DNA of 50,675 nt, taken from Mycobacterium alsense (GTDB lineage: Bacteria > Actinomycetota > Actinomycetes > Mycobacteriales > Mycobacteriaceae). The notes beneath the pieces are model-generated. The model made no database searches. It was not told the DNA's origin and was given only the letters and a program-made list of their open reading frames with translations. Each line of letters starts with the position of its first letter. The first letter of the stretch is position 1. The DNA lies in NCBI RefSeq assembly GCF_002086635.1, contig NZ_MVHD01000044.1, positions 1 through 50,675 of the forward strand, written 5' to 3'. Below are positions 1 through 8,093 of the stretch, one piece after another. A program made the position numbers and the translations under genes.

Positions 1-1488
1 CTGTTCTATGCGACCCCGATCGTGTTCGGGTTCGCCAACCTGGTGCTGCCGCTGCAGATCGGCGCGCCCGACGTGGCATTCCCGCGGCTGAACGCGTTTT
101 CGTTCTGGTTGTTCCTGTTCGGCGCCACGCTGGCCATGGCCGGCTTCATCACGCCCGGCGGCGCCGCGGACTTCGGCTGGACCGCCTACACGCCGCTGTC
201 CGACGCCATCCACTCACCTGGCGCCGGGGGCGACCTGTGGATCATGGGCCTGGCCGTCGCCGGTCTGGGCACCATCCTGGGCGCGGTCAACATGATCACC
301 ACCGTGGTGTGCATGCGCGCGCCCGGCATGACGATGTTCCGGATGCCGATCTTCACCTGGAACATCCTGGTGACGTCCATCCTGGTGCTGATCGCGTTCC
401 CGTTGCTGACCGCTGCCCTGTTCGGGCTGGCCGCCGACCGGCACCTGGGCGCCCACGTCTACGACCCGGCCAACGGCGGAGTCCTGTTGTGGCAGCACCT
501 GTTCTGGTTCTTCGGCCACCCCGAGGTGTACATCATCGCGCTGCCGTTCTTCGGGATCGTCACCGAGGTCTTCCCGGTGTTCTCCCGCAAGCCGGTCTTC
601 GGTTACACCACGCTGGTGTACGCGACGCTGTCGATCGCGGCGCTGTCGGTGGCGGTGTGGGCGCACCACATGTTCGCCACCGGAGCGGTTCTGCTGCCGT
701 TCTTCTCGTTCATGACCTACCTGATCGCGGTGCCGACCGGGATCAAGTTCTTCAACTGGATCGGCACGATGTGGAAGGGCCAGTTGACGTTCGAGACGCC
801 GATGCTGTTCTCGGTCGGCTTCGCGGTGACCTTCCTGCTGGGTGGTCTCACCGGGGTCATCCTGGCCAGCCCGCCGCTGGACTTCCACGTGACCGACACC
901 TATTTCGTGGTGGCGCATTTCCACTACGTGCTGTTCGGCACGATCGTGTTCTCCACGTTCGCCGGGATCTACTTCTGGTTCCCCAAGATGACGGGCCGGC
1001 TGCTCGACGAGCGGCTGGGCAAGCTGCACTTCTGGCTGACGTTCATCGGCTTTCACACGACGTTCCTGGTGCAGCACTGGCTGGGTGACCAGGGCATGCC
1101 GCGGCGTTATGCCGACTACCTGCCCACCGACGGCTTCCAGCCGCTCAACATCGTCTCCACCATCGGCGCCTTCATCCTCGGCGCGTCGATGTTCCCGTTC
1201 GTGTGGAACGTGTTCAAGAGCTGGCGCTACGGCGAGGTCGTCACCGTCGACGACCCCTGGGGCTACGGCAACTCGCTGGAGTGGGCCACCAGCTGCCCGC
1301 CGCCGCGGCACAACTTCACCGAGCTGCCCCGGATCCGTTCGGAGCGCCCGGCTTTCGAGCTGCATTACCCGCACATGGTGGAGCGGCTGCGTGCCGAGGC
1401 GCACGTGGGGCGGCACGCCACGGCCCTGGAATCCCCGAAGGGGTTCGGCCCACGGACCGAACCGGACCGCTCGACCGCTCAGCAGTAG
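1..1488 (+). CDS. ctaD: Cytochrome c oxidase subunit I (aa3 type), 5' end missing
   Basis: Catalytic subunit of the aa3 terminal oxidase: it takes electrons from the bcc complex, reduces O2 to water and pumps protons across the plasma membrane. The frame is open from base 1, so the start and roughly the first 80 residues lie outside the window (the mycobacterial protein is about 573 aa; about 495 codons are seen here). The haem-copper signature is plain: FGHPEVY holds the CuB histidine and the cross-linked Tyr, WAHHMF holds two more CuB histidines, and VAHFHYVLFG holds the haem a3 and haem a histidines. Many hydrophobic segments fit the usual 12-helix subunit. It lies 25 bp upstream of serB2, the same order as Rv3043c-Rv3042c. 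Identity is very secure. Confidence 0.97.
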   Translation: MFYATPIVFGFANLVLPLQIGAPDVAFPRLNAFSFWLFLFGATLAMAGFITPGGAADFGWTAYTPLSDAIHSPGAGGDLWIMGLAVAGLGTILGAVNMITTVVCMRAPGMTMFRMPIFTWNILVTSILVLIAFPLLTAALFGLAADRHLGAHVYDPANGGVLLWQHLFWFFGHPEVYIIALPFFGIVTEVFPVFSRKPVFGYTTLVYATLSIAALSVAVWAHHMFATGAVLLPFFSFMTYLIAVPTGIKFFNWIGTMWKGQLTFETPMLFSVGFAVTFLLGGLTGVILASPPLDFHVTDTYFVVAHFHYVLFGTIVFSTFAGIYFWFPKMTGRLLDERLGKLHFWLTFIGFHTTFLVQHWLGDQGMPRRYADYLPTDGFQPLNIVSTIGAFILGASMFPFVWNVFKSWRYGEVVTVDDPWGYGNSLEWATSCPPPRHNFTELPRIRSERPAFELHYPHMVERLRAEAHVGRHATALESPKGFGPRTEPDRSTAQQ

Positions 1489-1513
1489 CGGCGCCGAAAG
1501 GCTCTGAGTCGGA

Positions 1514-2749
1514 GTGAACTTCCCACTCAAGGTGTCGGTGCTGATCACCGTCACCGGCGTGGACCAGCCCGGCGTGACGTCGGCGCTGTTCGAAGTGCTG
1601 TCGCGGCACGGGGTCGAGCTGCTCAACGTCGAACAGGTGGTAATCCGGGGCCGCCTGACGCTCGGGGTCCTGCTGTCCTGCCCGCCCGACGTCGCCGACG
1701 GTGAGGCGCTGCGCCACGACGTCGAATCCGCCATCCGCGCAATGGGTTTGGACGTCACCATCGAACGCAGCGACAACGGGCCGATCATCCGGGAACCATC
1801 GACGCACACCATCTTCGTGCTCGGCCGGCCGATCACGGCCCACGCGTTCGGTGCGGTCGCCCGGGAGGTGGCGGCGCAGGGCGTCAACATCGACCTCATC
1901 CACGGCGTGTCCGACTACCCGGTGACCGGCCTGGAGTTGCGGGTCTCGGTGCCGCCGGGCGCCGGCGGCGCGCTGCGCAACGTGCTGACGCGGGTGGCCG
2001 GCGAGGAGGGCGTCGACGTCGCGGTCGAGGACTACAGCCTGGAACGGCGCTCCAAGCGGCTGGTGGTGTTCGACGTCGACTCGACGCTGGTGCAGGGCGA
2101 GGTCATCGAAATGCTGGCGGCGCGCGCGGGCGCCCAGGGCGCCGTCGCCGCGATCACCGAGGCCGCGATGCGCGGCGAGCTGGATTTCGCGCAGTCGCTC
2201 GAGCAGCGGGTGGCGACGCTGGCCGGCCTGCCGGCCACGGTGATCGACGAGGTCGCCGAGCAGCTGGAACTGATGCCCGGCGCGCGGACCACGCTACGAA
2301 CGTTGCGGCGCTTGGGTTTACGCTGCGGCGTGGTCTCCGGGGGGTTCCGGCGGATCATCGAGCCGTTGGCCAGCGAGCTGGCGCTCGACTACGTGGCGGC
2401 CAACGATCTCGAGATCGTCGACGGGACGCTCACGGGCCGGGTCGTCGGCCCGATCATCGACCGGGCCGGCAAGGCCCAGGCCCTGCGGGAGTTCGCGGAG
2501 CGGGCCGGCGTGCCGATGGCCCAGACCGTCGCCGTCGGCGACGGCGCCAACGACATCGACATGCTTGCCGCGGCCGGGCTGGGGATCGCGTTCAACGCCA
2601 AGCCCGCGCTGCGCGAGGTCGCCGACGCGTCGTTGAGCCACCCCTACCTGGACACGGTGCTTTTCCTGCTGGGCGTGACGCGCGGGGAGATCGAGGCCGC
2701 CGATGCGGTCGACGGGCAGGTGCGCCGGGTGGAGATCCCGCCGGACTAG
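1514..2749 (+). CDS. serB2: Phosphoserine phosphatase with tandem ACT domains (SerB2)
   Basis: Catalyses the last step of serine biosynthesis, hydrolysing O-phospho-L-serine to L-serine. At 411 aa it matches the two-ACT-domain mycobacterial SerB2 (Rv3042c, about 409 aa). Two ACT modules occupy roughly residues 8-90 and 97-172 and would bind serine or other amino acids for feedback control. The HAD phosphatase domain follows, with VFDVDSTLVQGE giving nucleophile D187 and acid/base D189. Later come SGGF and the metal-binding loop GDGANDIDM. The GTG start at 1514 has a weak GGAG just upstream and gives the expected N-terminus. The TAG stop overlaps the GTG start of the next gene, so the two are probably translationally coupled. 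Confidence 0.96.
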   Translation: MNFPLKVSVLITVTGVDQPGVTSALFEVLSRHGVELLNVEQVVIRGRLTLGVLLSCPPDVADGEALRHDVESAIRAMGLDVTIERSDNGPIIREPSTHTIFVLGRPITAHAFGAVAREVAAQGVNIDLIHGVSDYPVTGLELRVSVPPGAGGALRNVLTRVAGEEGVDVAVEDYSLERRSKRLVVFDVDSTLVQGEVIEMLAARAGAQGAVAAITEAAMRGELDFAQSLEQRVATLAGLPATVIDEVAEQLELMPGARTTLRTLRRLGLRCGVVSGGFRRIIEPLASELALDYVAANDLEIVDGTLTGRVVGPIIDRAGKAQALREFAERAGVPMAQTVAVGDGANDIDMLAAAGLGIAFNAKPALREVADASLSHPYLDTVLFLLGVTRGEIEAADAVDGQVRRVEIPPD

Positions 2750-3609
2750 TGCCGCATTCGGTACGGCACGATGGTCGGGTGCCTGAGGCAGCCGACCCCG
2801 ACCTGCTGATCGACTTCCGAAACGTGGCGCTGCGCCGCGGCGGACGCGTGCTGGTCGGACCGCTGGACTGGGCGGTGGAACTCGACGAACGCTGGGTGAT
2901 CATCGGGCCCAACGGTGCCGGCAAGACGTCGCTGCTGCGCATCGCCGCCGCGGCCGAGCACCCGTCGTCGGGCGTGGCGTTCGTGCTCGGCGAGCGGCTG
3001 GGCCGCGTCGACGTCTCGGAGCTACGGTCGCGGATCGGGCTGAGCTCGTCGGCCCTGGCGCAGCGCGTGCCCGGCGACGAGCTGGTGCGCGACCTCGTCG
3101 TGTCGGCCGGCTACGCGGTGCTGGGCCGGTGGCGCGAGCGCTACGAGGACGTCGACTACGGACGGGCCGCCGACATGCTGGAAAGCCTTGGCGCCGAACA
3201 TCTTGCGGAGCGCACCTACGGGACGCTGTCGGAGGGGGAGCGCAAGCGGGTGCTGATCGCCCGCGCGTTGATGACCGACCCCGAGCTGTTGCTGCTCGAC
3301 GAGCCCGCCGCCGGCCTGGACCTGGGCGGCCGCGAGGAGCTGGTGGCCCGGCTGGCCGATCTGGCGGCCGACCCGGACGCGCCCGCCCTGGTGCTGGTGA
3401 CCCACCACGTCGAGGAGGTCCCGCCCGGCTTTTCCCACTGCATGCTGCTGTCGGAGGGGCGGGTGGTCGCCGCGGGCCTGCTGCCCGACGTGCTGACCGC
3501 CGAGAACCTGTCCGCGGCGTTCGGCCAGTCGATCGCCCTGGACGTCGCCGACGGGCGGTATTTCGCCCGCCGCATCCGCACCCGCGCAGCACACCGGAGG
3601 CAGCTATGA
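2749..3609 (+). CDS. ABC transporter ATP-binding protein (Rv3041c-like)
   Basis: A stand-alone ABC ATPase of 286 aa. Walker A is GPNGAGKT (residues 53-60), the signature is LSEGERKR, Walker B is LLLLDEP, and an H-loop histidine lies in the VTHHVEE stretch. No permease or binding protein is adjacent, so the substrate is unknown. Its fold resembles the single-ATPase subunits annotated as iron or metal uptake components, but nothing here proves that. The GTG at 2749 overlaps the serB2 stop; an in-frame GTG at 2779 (VPEAADPD) would start closer to the conserved domain and is a real alternative. Its 3' end overlaps the Nudix gene by 4 bp (ATGA), so it belongs to the serB2-nudix-echA17 run. Confidence 0.88.
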   Translation: MPHSVRHDGRVPEAADPDLLIDFRNVALRRGGRVLVGPLDWAVELDERWVIIGPNGAGKTSLLRIAAAAEHPSSGVAFVLGERLGRVDVSELRSRIGLSSSALAQRVPGDELVRDLVVSAGYAVLGRWRERYEDVDYGRAADMLESLGAEHLAERTYGTLSEGERKRVLIARALMTDPELLLLDEPAAGLDLGGREELVARLADLAADPDAPALVLVTHHVEEVPPGFSHCMLLSEGRVVAAGLLPDVLTAENLSAAFGQSIALDVADGRYFARRIRTRAAHRRQL

Positions 3610-4442
3610 CCGCACCGCCCGACGAGCCACCCCTGGTGCCGAGGCCGGCCGCGACCGTGATGCTGGTCCGCGAAACCTCGGCGCGCGACCTGGCCGTCTT
3701 CCTGATGCGCCGGCACTCGCAGATGGAATTCGCCGCCGGCGTGATGGTGTTTCCCGGCGGCGGCGTCGACGACCGCGACCGCAACGCCGACATCGCGTGG
3801 GCCGGGCCGCCGCCGCAGTGGTGGGCGCAGCGGTTCGGCATCGAACCGGACCTGGCCGAGGCCCTGGTCTGCGCCGCCGCCCGGGAGACGTTCGAGGAAT
3901 CGGGGGTGCTGTTCGCGGGCCCCGCCGACCAGGCGGGCTCGGGCCCGGACAGCATCGTCGGCGACGCGTCGGTGTACCGCGACTCGCGCCACGAGCTGGC
4001 CAGCGGCGCGCTGTCGTTCGGGGACTTCCTGCGCCGCGAGAACCTGGTGTTGCGCTCGGACCTGCTGCGGCCCTGGGCCAACTGGGTCACCCCGGAGGCC
4101 GAACGCACCCGCCGCTACGACACCTATTTCTTCGTGGGTGCCCTGCCGGCCGGGCAGCGGGCCGACGGGGAGAACACCGAATCCGACCGCGTCGGCTGGA
4201 CGACGCCGCAGGCCGCCATCGACGACTTCGCCGCCGGCCGCAGCTTCCTGCTGCCGCCGACCTGGACGCAGCTGGACTCGCTGGCCGGTCGCAGCGTCGC
4301 CGAGGTGCTGGCCGTCGAACGCCAGATCGTCGCGGTGCAGCCACACCTCGAAATCCAGGGCGACAACTGGATTTTCGAGTTCTTCGACTCCGACCGCTAC
4401 CACCAGGCGCGCGAAGCCGGCGGGATGGGGTGGGCGTTTTGA
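3606..4442 (+). CDS. Nudix hydrolase family protein (Rv3040c-like)
   Basis: A 278 aa protein of the Nudix superfamily, which cleaves nucleoside diphosphates linked to another moiety. The strand-helix signature is recognisable: PGGGVDD (about 50-56) and the catalytic helix REtFEESG (93-100), with the acidic residues that bind Mg2+. The spacing between the glycine part and the REXXEE part is much longer than the usual 23-residue box, because about 35 residues are inserted (the WAGPPPQWWAQ stretch). That pattern fits the NUDT19-like/CoA-pyrophosphatase-like subgroup rather than MutT. The substrate is unknown; a CoA or acyl-CoA ester would fit the enoyl-CoA hydratase next door. The ATG at 3606 overlaps the ABC gene stop, and its own TGA overlaps the TTG start of echA17. 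Confidence 0.9.
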   Translation: MTAPPDEPPLVPRPAATVMLVRETSARDLAVFLMRRHSQMEFAAGVMVFPGGGVDDRDRNADIAWAGPPPQWWAQRFGIEPDLAEALVCAAARETFEESGVLFAGPADQAGSGPDSIVGDASVYRDSRHELASGALSFGDFLRRENLVLRSDLLRPWANWVTPEAERTRRYDTYFFVGALPAGQRADGENTESDRVGWTTPQAAIDDFAAGRSFLLPPTWTQLDSLAGRSVAEVLAVERQIVAVQPHLEIQGDNWIFEFFDSDRYHQAREAGGMGWAF

Positions 4443-5134
4443 GCGAGTTCGTGTCCGTCGTGGTCAGCGACGGCTCGCGGGACGCCGGCCTGGCCATGCT
4501 GCTGCTGTCGCGGCCACCGACCAACGCGATGACCCGGCAGGTCTACCGCGAGATCGTGGCCGCGGCCGACGAGCTGGGGCGCCGCGACGACGTCGCCGCC
4601 GTGATCGTCTTCGGCGGCCACGAAATCTTCTCCGCCGGCGACGACCCGGGCGAGCTGGGCACGCTGACGCCGCAGGAGGCCGAGGCCGCCGACCGGGTGC
4701 GCCGCGCGGCCGTCGACGCCGTCGCCGCGATCCCGAAGCCGACCGTGGCCGCGATCACCGGGTACGCGCTGGGCGCCGGCCTCACGCTGGCCCTGGCCGC
4801 CGACTGGCGCGTGGCCGGCGACAACGTGAAGTTCGGCGCCACCGAGATCCTGGCCGGGCTGGTCCCCGGCGGCGGGGGAATGGCCCGCCTGGCGCGGGCG
4901 GCGGGGGCGAGCAAGGCCAAGGAACTGGTGTTCAGCGGCCGGTTCTTCGACGCCGAGGAGGCCCTGGCGCTCGGCCTGGTCGACGAGATGGTGGCCCCCG
5001 ACGACGTCTACGACGCCGCCGCGGCGTGGGCGCGCCGCTTCCTCGACGGGCCGGCGCACGCGCTGGCCGCCGCCAAGGCCGGCATCGATTCCGTGTTCGA
5101 CGCCGTTTTCGACCCCGAACCGGGCGACGATTAG
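4439..5134 (+). CDS. echA17: Enoyl-CoA hydratase/isomerase family protein EchA17, short C-terminus
   Basis: Crotonase-fold protein, expected to hydrate a trans-2-enoyl-CoA in beta-oxidation. It opens with TTG at 4439 overlapping the Nudix TGA, and the N-terminus closely matches remembered EchA17 (Rv3039c). Oxyanion-hole segments GGHEIFSAGDD (59-69) and ITGYALGAGLTLALA are present, and candidate catalytic glutamates fall at about 136 (GATEILAG) and 162 (AKELV). The protein is 231 aa, about 20 residues shorter than the usual 250-260. It ends abruptly in FDPEPGDD, without the basic C-terminal tail found in crotonases. The next gene begins only 10 bp later, so the tail has been lost rather than moved into another frame. 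Activity may still be intact, since both glutamates remain. Confidence 0.9.
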   Translation: MSEFVSVVVSDGSRDAGLAMLLLSRPPTNAMTRQVYREIVAAADELGRRDDVAAVIVFGGHEIFSAGDDPGELGTLTPQEAEAADRVRRAAVDAVAAIPKPTVAAITGYALGAGLTLALAADWRVAGDNVKFGATEILAGLVPGGGGMARLARAAGASKAKELVFSGRFFDAEEALALGLVDEMVAPDDVYDAAAAWARRFLDGPAHALAAAKAGIDSVFDAVFDPEPGDD

Positions 5135-5144
5135 GCTGCCCTGC

Positions 5145-6128
5145 ATGACGACGAGTACCGGGATTCCTGGCGACGCCGTTCCCAACCCGCACGCCACCGC
5201 CGAACAGGTGGAAGCGGCGCGGCACGACAGCAAGCTCGCGCAGGTGCTCTACCACGACTGGGAGGCCGAGACCTACGACGAGAAGTGGTCGATCTCGTAC
5301 GACCAGCGCTGCGTCGACTACGCCAGGGACTGCTTCGACGCGGCCGTGCCCGACGACGTCATCCGCGACCTGCCCTACGACCGTGCCCTCGAATTGGGTT
5401 GCGGGACGGGGTTTTTCCTGCTCAACCTGATCCAGTCCGGGGTCGCCCGGCGCGGATCTGTCACCGACCTGTCGCCCGGGATGGTCAAGGTCGCCACCCG
5501 CAACGGGCAGTCGCTGGGCCTGGACGTCGACGGCCGGGTGGCCGACGCCGAGCGCATCCCGTACGACGACGACACGTTCGACCTGGTCGTCGGGCACGCC
5601 GTGTTGCACCACATTCCCGACGTCGAGCTCGCGCTGCGCGAGGTGATCCGGGTGCTGCGTCCCGGCGGCCGGTTCGTGTTCGCCGGCGAACCGACCAGCG
5701 TCGGGGACACCTACGCGCGCACGTTGTCCACACTGACCTGGCGCATCGTCACCAACGCCACCAAGCTGCCCGGCCTGGGCGGCTGGCGGCGACCGCAGGC
5801 CGAACTCGACGAATCCTCGCGCGCCGCGGCGCTGGAGGCCCTCGTCGACCTGCACACGTTCGGCCCGGAGGAGCTGGCGCGGATGGCCACCGGCGCCGGC
5901 GCGGTCGCGGCGCGCACGGCCACCGTGGAATTCACCGCCGCGATGCTGGGCTGGCCGCTGCGCACGTTCGAATGCGCGGTGCCGCCCGGGCGGCTGGGCT
6001 GGGGCTGGGCCAAGTTCGCCTTCAACGGCTGGAAGACCCTGAGCTGGGTGGACGCCAACGTGTGGCGGCACCTGGTGCCCAAGGGCTGGTTCTACAACGT
6101 GATGGTCACCGGGGTCAAACCCTCCTGA
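5145..6128 (+). CDS. Class I SAM-dependent methyltransferase (Rv3038c-like)
   Basis: A 327 aa methyltransferase. The SAM-binding motif I is ELGCGTGF (83-90), followed by an acidic motif II (LDVDGRVADAERIPY) and FDLVVGHAVLHHIPD, a typical Methyltransf_11 arrangement. The C-terminal third is tryptophan-rich and family-specific. Length equals that remembered for Rv3038c, which lies in the same order between echA17 and Rv3037c. The neighbouring Rv3030-Rv3037c genes have been linked to 6-O-methylglucose lipopolysaccharide synthesis, so a methylation in lipid or polysaccharide metabolism is possible, but the substrate cannot be read from the sequence. The ATG at 5145 is the only sensible start after echA17. 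Confidence 0.92.
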   Translation: MTTSTGIPGDAVPNPHATAEQVEAARHDSKLAQVLYHDWEAETYDEKWSISYDQRCVDYARDCFDAAVPDDVIRDLPYDRALELGCGTGFFLLNLIQSGVARRGSVTDLSPGMVKVATRNGQSLGLDVDGRVADAERIPYDDDTFDLVVGHAVLHHIPDVELALREVIRVLRPGGRFVFAGEPTSVGDTYARTLSTLTWRIVTNATKLPGLGGWRRPQAELDESSRAAALEALVDLHTFGPEELARMATGAGAVAARTATVEFTAAMLGWPLRTFECAVPPGRLGWGWAKFAFNGWKTLSWVDANVWRHLVPKGWFYNVMVTGVKPS

Positions 6129-7327
6129 GCAGCGCTTACAGCGGGCTGCGCTTCACCGCCGACGACGTCGACTACCTGCGGTCGGGGCCGGGCGTCGCGG
6201 CGCTGGACGCCGTTGGCCGACTCGAGCTGACCGACGACACCCGGCTCGCCGACATCGCCGCGACCCGCGCCCGGTTCGGCGACCGGGCGCCGGTGCTGGT
6301 CGAGACGACGCTGCTGCGCCGCCGCGCCGCCGAAAGGCTGGGCGAGCTGGGAGTCTCCGGCTGGCTGTTCACCGAGGAGGCGCTGCAGCAGGCCACCGCG
6401 GCGCCGGTGGCCCTGCACCGGGCCGGGCGGCTTCGGGGCCACCTGGTGCACGACGTGACCTGCTCGATCGGCACCGAGCTGGCCGCGCTGCGCCGCCGCG
6501 GGGTGCGCGCGGTGGGCAGCGACATCGACGCGGTGCGGCTGGCGATGGCGCGCCACAACCTGGGGACCGATGGATTCGCCGCGGGCCTGTGCCGCGCCGA
6601 CGCGCTGCGCCCGGTGACCCGCGGGGCGGTGATCCTCGCCGACCCCGCCCGCCGCGGCGGGGGGCGGCGGCGCTTCGGCATCGACGACTACCGGCCCGGG
6701 CTGCGCGCGTTGTTCGACGCCCATCGCGGCCGCGATCTTGTCGTAAAGTGTTCCCCCGGAATCGATTTCGGGCAGCTGCGACGCCTGGGCTTCGACGGCG
6801 AAATCGAGGTCACGTCCCATCGGGGGTCGGTGCGGGAGGCGTGTTTGTGGTCGGTCGGGCTGGCGTCGCCGGGGGTCCGCCGGCGGGCGAGCGTCCTCGA
6901 CCTCGGCGAAGAAATCACCGACGCCGAGCCGGACGAGTGCGGAGTGCGGCCGGCGGGGCGATGGATCGTCGACCCCGACGGCGCGGTGGTCCGGGCCGGC
7001 CTGGTGCGCCACTACGGCGCCCGCCACGGGCTGTGGCAGCTCGACCCCGACATCGCCTACCTGTCCGGGGATCGGCTGCCGCCGGGGGTCCGCGGCTTCG
7101 AGGTGCTCGAGCAGCTGGCGTTCGACGAGCGCCGGCTGCGCCACGCGCTGGCGGCGCTGGACTGCGGGGCGCTGGAGATCCTGGTTCGCGGCGTGCGCGT
7201 CGACCCCGACGCGCTGCGGCGACGGCTGCGGCCGCGCGGCGGCCGGCCGCTGTCGGTGGTCATCGCCCGCATCGGCTCGGGGTCCGCCGCTCATGCGGCG
7301 GCCTTCGTCTGCCGCCCCTCCCGCTAG
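6125..7327 (+). CDS. THUMP-like-domain class I methyltransferase family protein (Rv3037c-like)
   Basis: Conserved actinobacterial protein of about 400 aa. An N-terminal helical part (FTADDVDYLRS, ETTLLRRRAAERLG) is followed by a Rossmann part with DVTCSIGTELAALRRRG and VGSDIDAVRLAMARHN, then ILADPARRGGGRR, which resembles a methyltransferase motif IV (DPPR type). A C-terminal THUMP-like domain follows. This suggests an RNA or protein methyltransferase, substrate unknown. The start is a problem: in the correct frame there is no ATG, GTG or TTG near the expected N-terminus. CTG at 6125 overlaps the upstream TGA (CTGA), and the nearest canonical codon is GTG at 6062, which would overlap the previous gene by 67 bp. 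I give 6125 as the most economical choice. Confidence 0.8.
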   Translation: MSSAYSGLRFTADDVDYLRSGPGVAALDAVGRLELTDDTRLADIAATRARFGDRAPVLVETTLLRRRAAERLGELGVSGWLFTEEALQQATAAPVALHRAGRLRGHLVHDVTCSIGTELAALRRRGVRAVGSDIDAVRLAMARHNLGTDGFAAGLCRADALRPVTRGAVILADPARRGGGRRRFGIDDYRPGLRALFDAHRGRDLVVKCSPGIDFGQLRRLGFDGEIEVTSHRGSVREACLWSVGLASPGVRRRASVLDLGEEITDAEPDECGVRPAGRWIVDPDGAVVRAGLVRHYGARHGLWQLDPDIAYLSGDRLPPGVRGFEVLEQLAFDERRLRHALAALDCGALEILVRGVRVDPDALRRRLRPRGGRPLSVVIARIGSGSAAHAAAFVCRPSR

Positions 7328-7397
7328 CCCCCAGGTAGGCTGGCGGCGTCGCCCTGTAGGCGTTCAGCCCCGTTTGATCTGCGAGGACAATTCGACG

Positions 7398-8090
7398 ATG
7401 CGTTACCTGTTAGCGACCGCGGTGCTGGCCGCCGCGGCCATGCCGGGCTGGTTGGCGGCCCCCCGTGCGGTCGCCGAGCCGTCGTGCGCCGGGCTTGGCG
7501 GCACCATCGAGGCCGGGCAGATGTGTCACGTGCACGCCACCGGCCCCACCTACATGCTCGACATGACGTTCCCCGCCGATTACCCCGACGAACAGGCGCT
7601 GGCCGACTACATCGCGCAGAACCGCGACGGTTTCGTCAACGTCGCCCAGGGATCCGGGGCGCGCGACCACCCGTACCAGATGGAGGCCACCACCGAGCAG
7701 CACACCGCCGGTCAGCCGCCGCACAACACGCGCAGCGTGGTGCTCAAGTTCTTCCAGGACGTCGGCGGATCGCGCACGTCGACCTGGTACAAGGCGTTCA
7801 ACTACAACCTCGGCGCCAAGCAGCCCATCACGTTCGACAACCTTTTCGCACCCAACACCACTCCACTGGACGCCATCTACCCGATCGTCCAGCGCGACCT
7901 GAACCGCCAAAGCCCCCTGGGGGTGACGATTTTGCCCTCCACCGGGCTCGACCCGTCGCACTACCAGAACTTCGCGATCACCGACGACCAGTTGATCTTC
8001 TACTTCGCCCCCGGCGAGATGCTGCCGGCGTTCGCCGGCCCGGTCCAGGCGCGGGTGCCGCGCGACGCCATCCCGCCGCTGGCGATCTAG
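7398..8090 (+). CDS. Conserved secreted protein (Rv3036c / TB22.2-like, DUF3298 type)
   Basis: A 230 aa exported protein. The first 20-25 residues form a clear Sec signal (MRYLLATAVLAAAAMPGW..., cleavage probably after an Ala near residue 27). The mature part starts EPSCAGLGGTIEAGQ and continues with YMLDMTFPADYPDEQAL, VVLKFFQDVGG, TWYKAFNYNLGAK and ITDDQLIFYFAPGE. The last two stretches are typical of the DUF3298/RsiV-like fold. It strongly resembles remembered Rv3036c (antigen TB22.2, 227 aa), which has been described as an esterase in the literature. I do not see a classical GxSxG motif, so the biochemical role is left open. It converges with the next gene, only 3 bp apart. Confidence 0.9.
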   Translation: MRYLLATAVLAAAAMPGWLAAPRAVAEPSCAGLGGTIEAGQMCHVHATGPTYMLDMTFPADYPDEQALADYIAQNRDGFVNVAQGSGARDHPYQMEATTEQHTAGQPPHNTRSVVLKFFQDVGGSRTSTWYKAFNYNLGAKQPITFDNLFAPNTTPLDAIYPIVQRDLNRQSPLGVTILPSTGLDPSHYQNFAITDDQLIFYFAPGEMLPAFAGPVQARVPRDAIPPLAI

Positions 8091-8093
8091 GAC

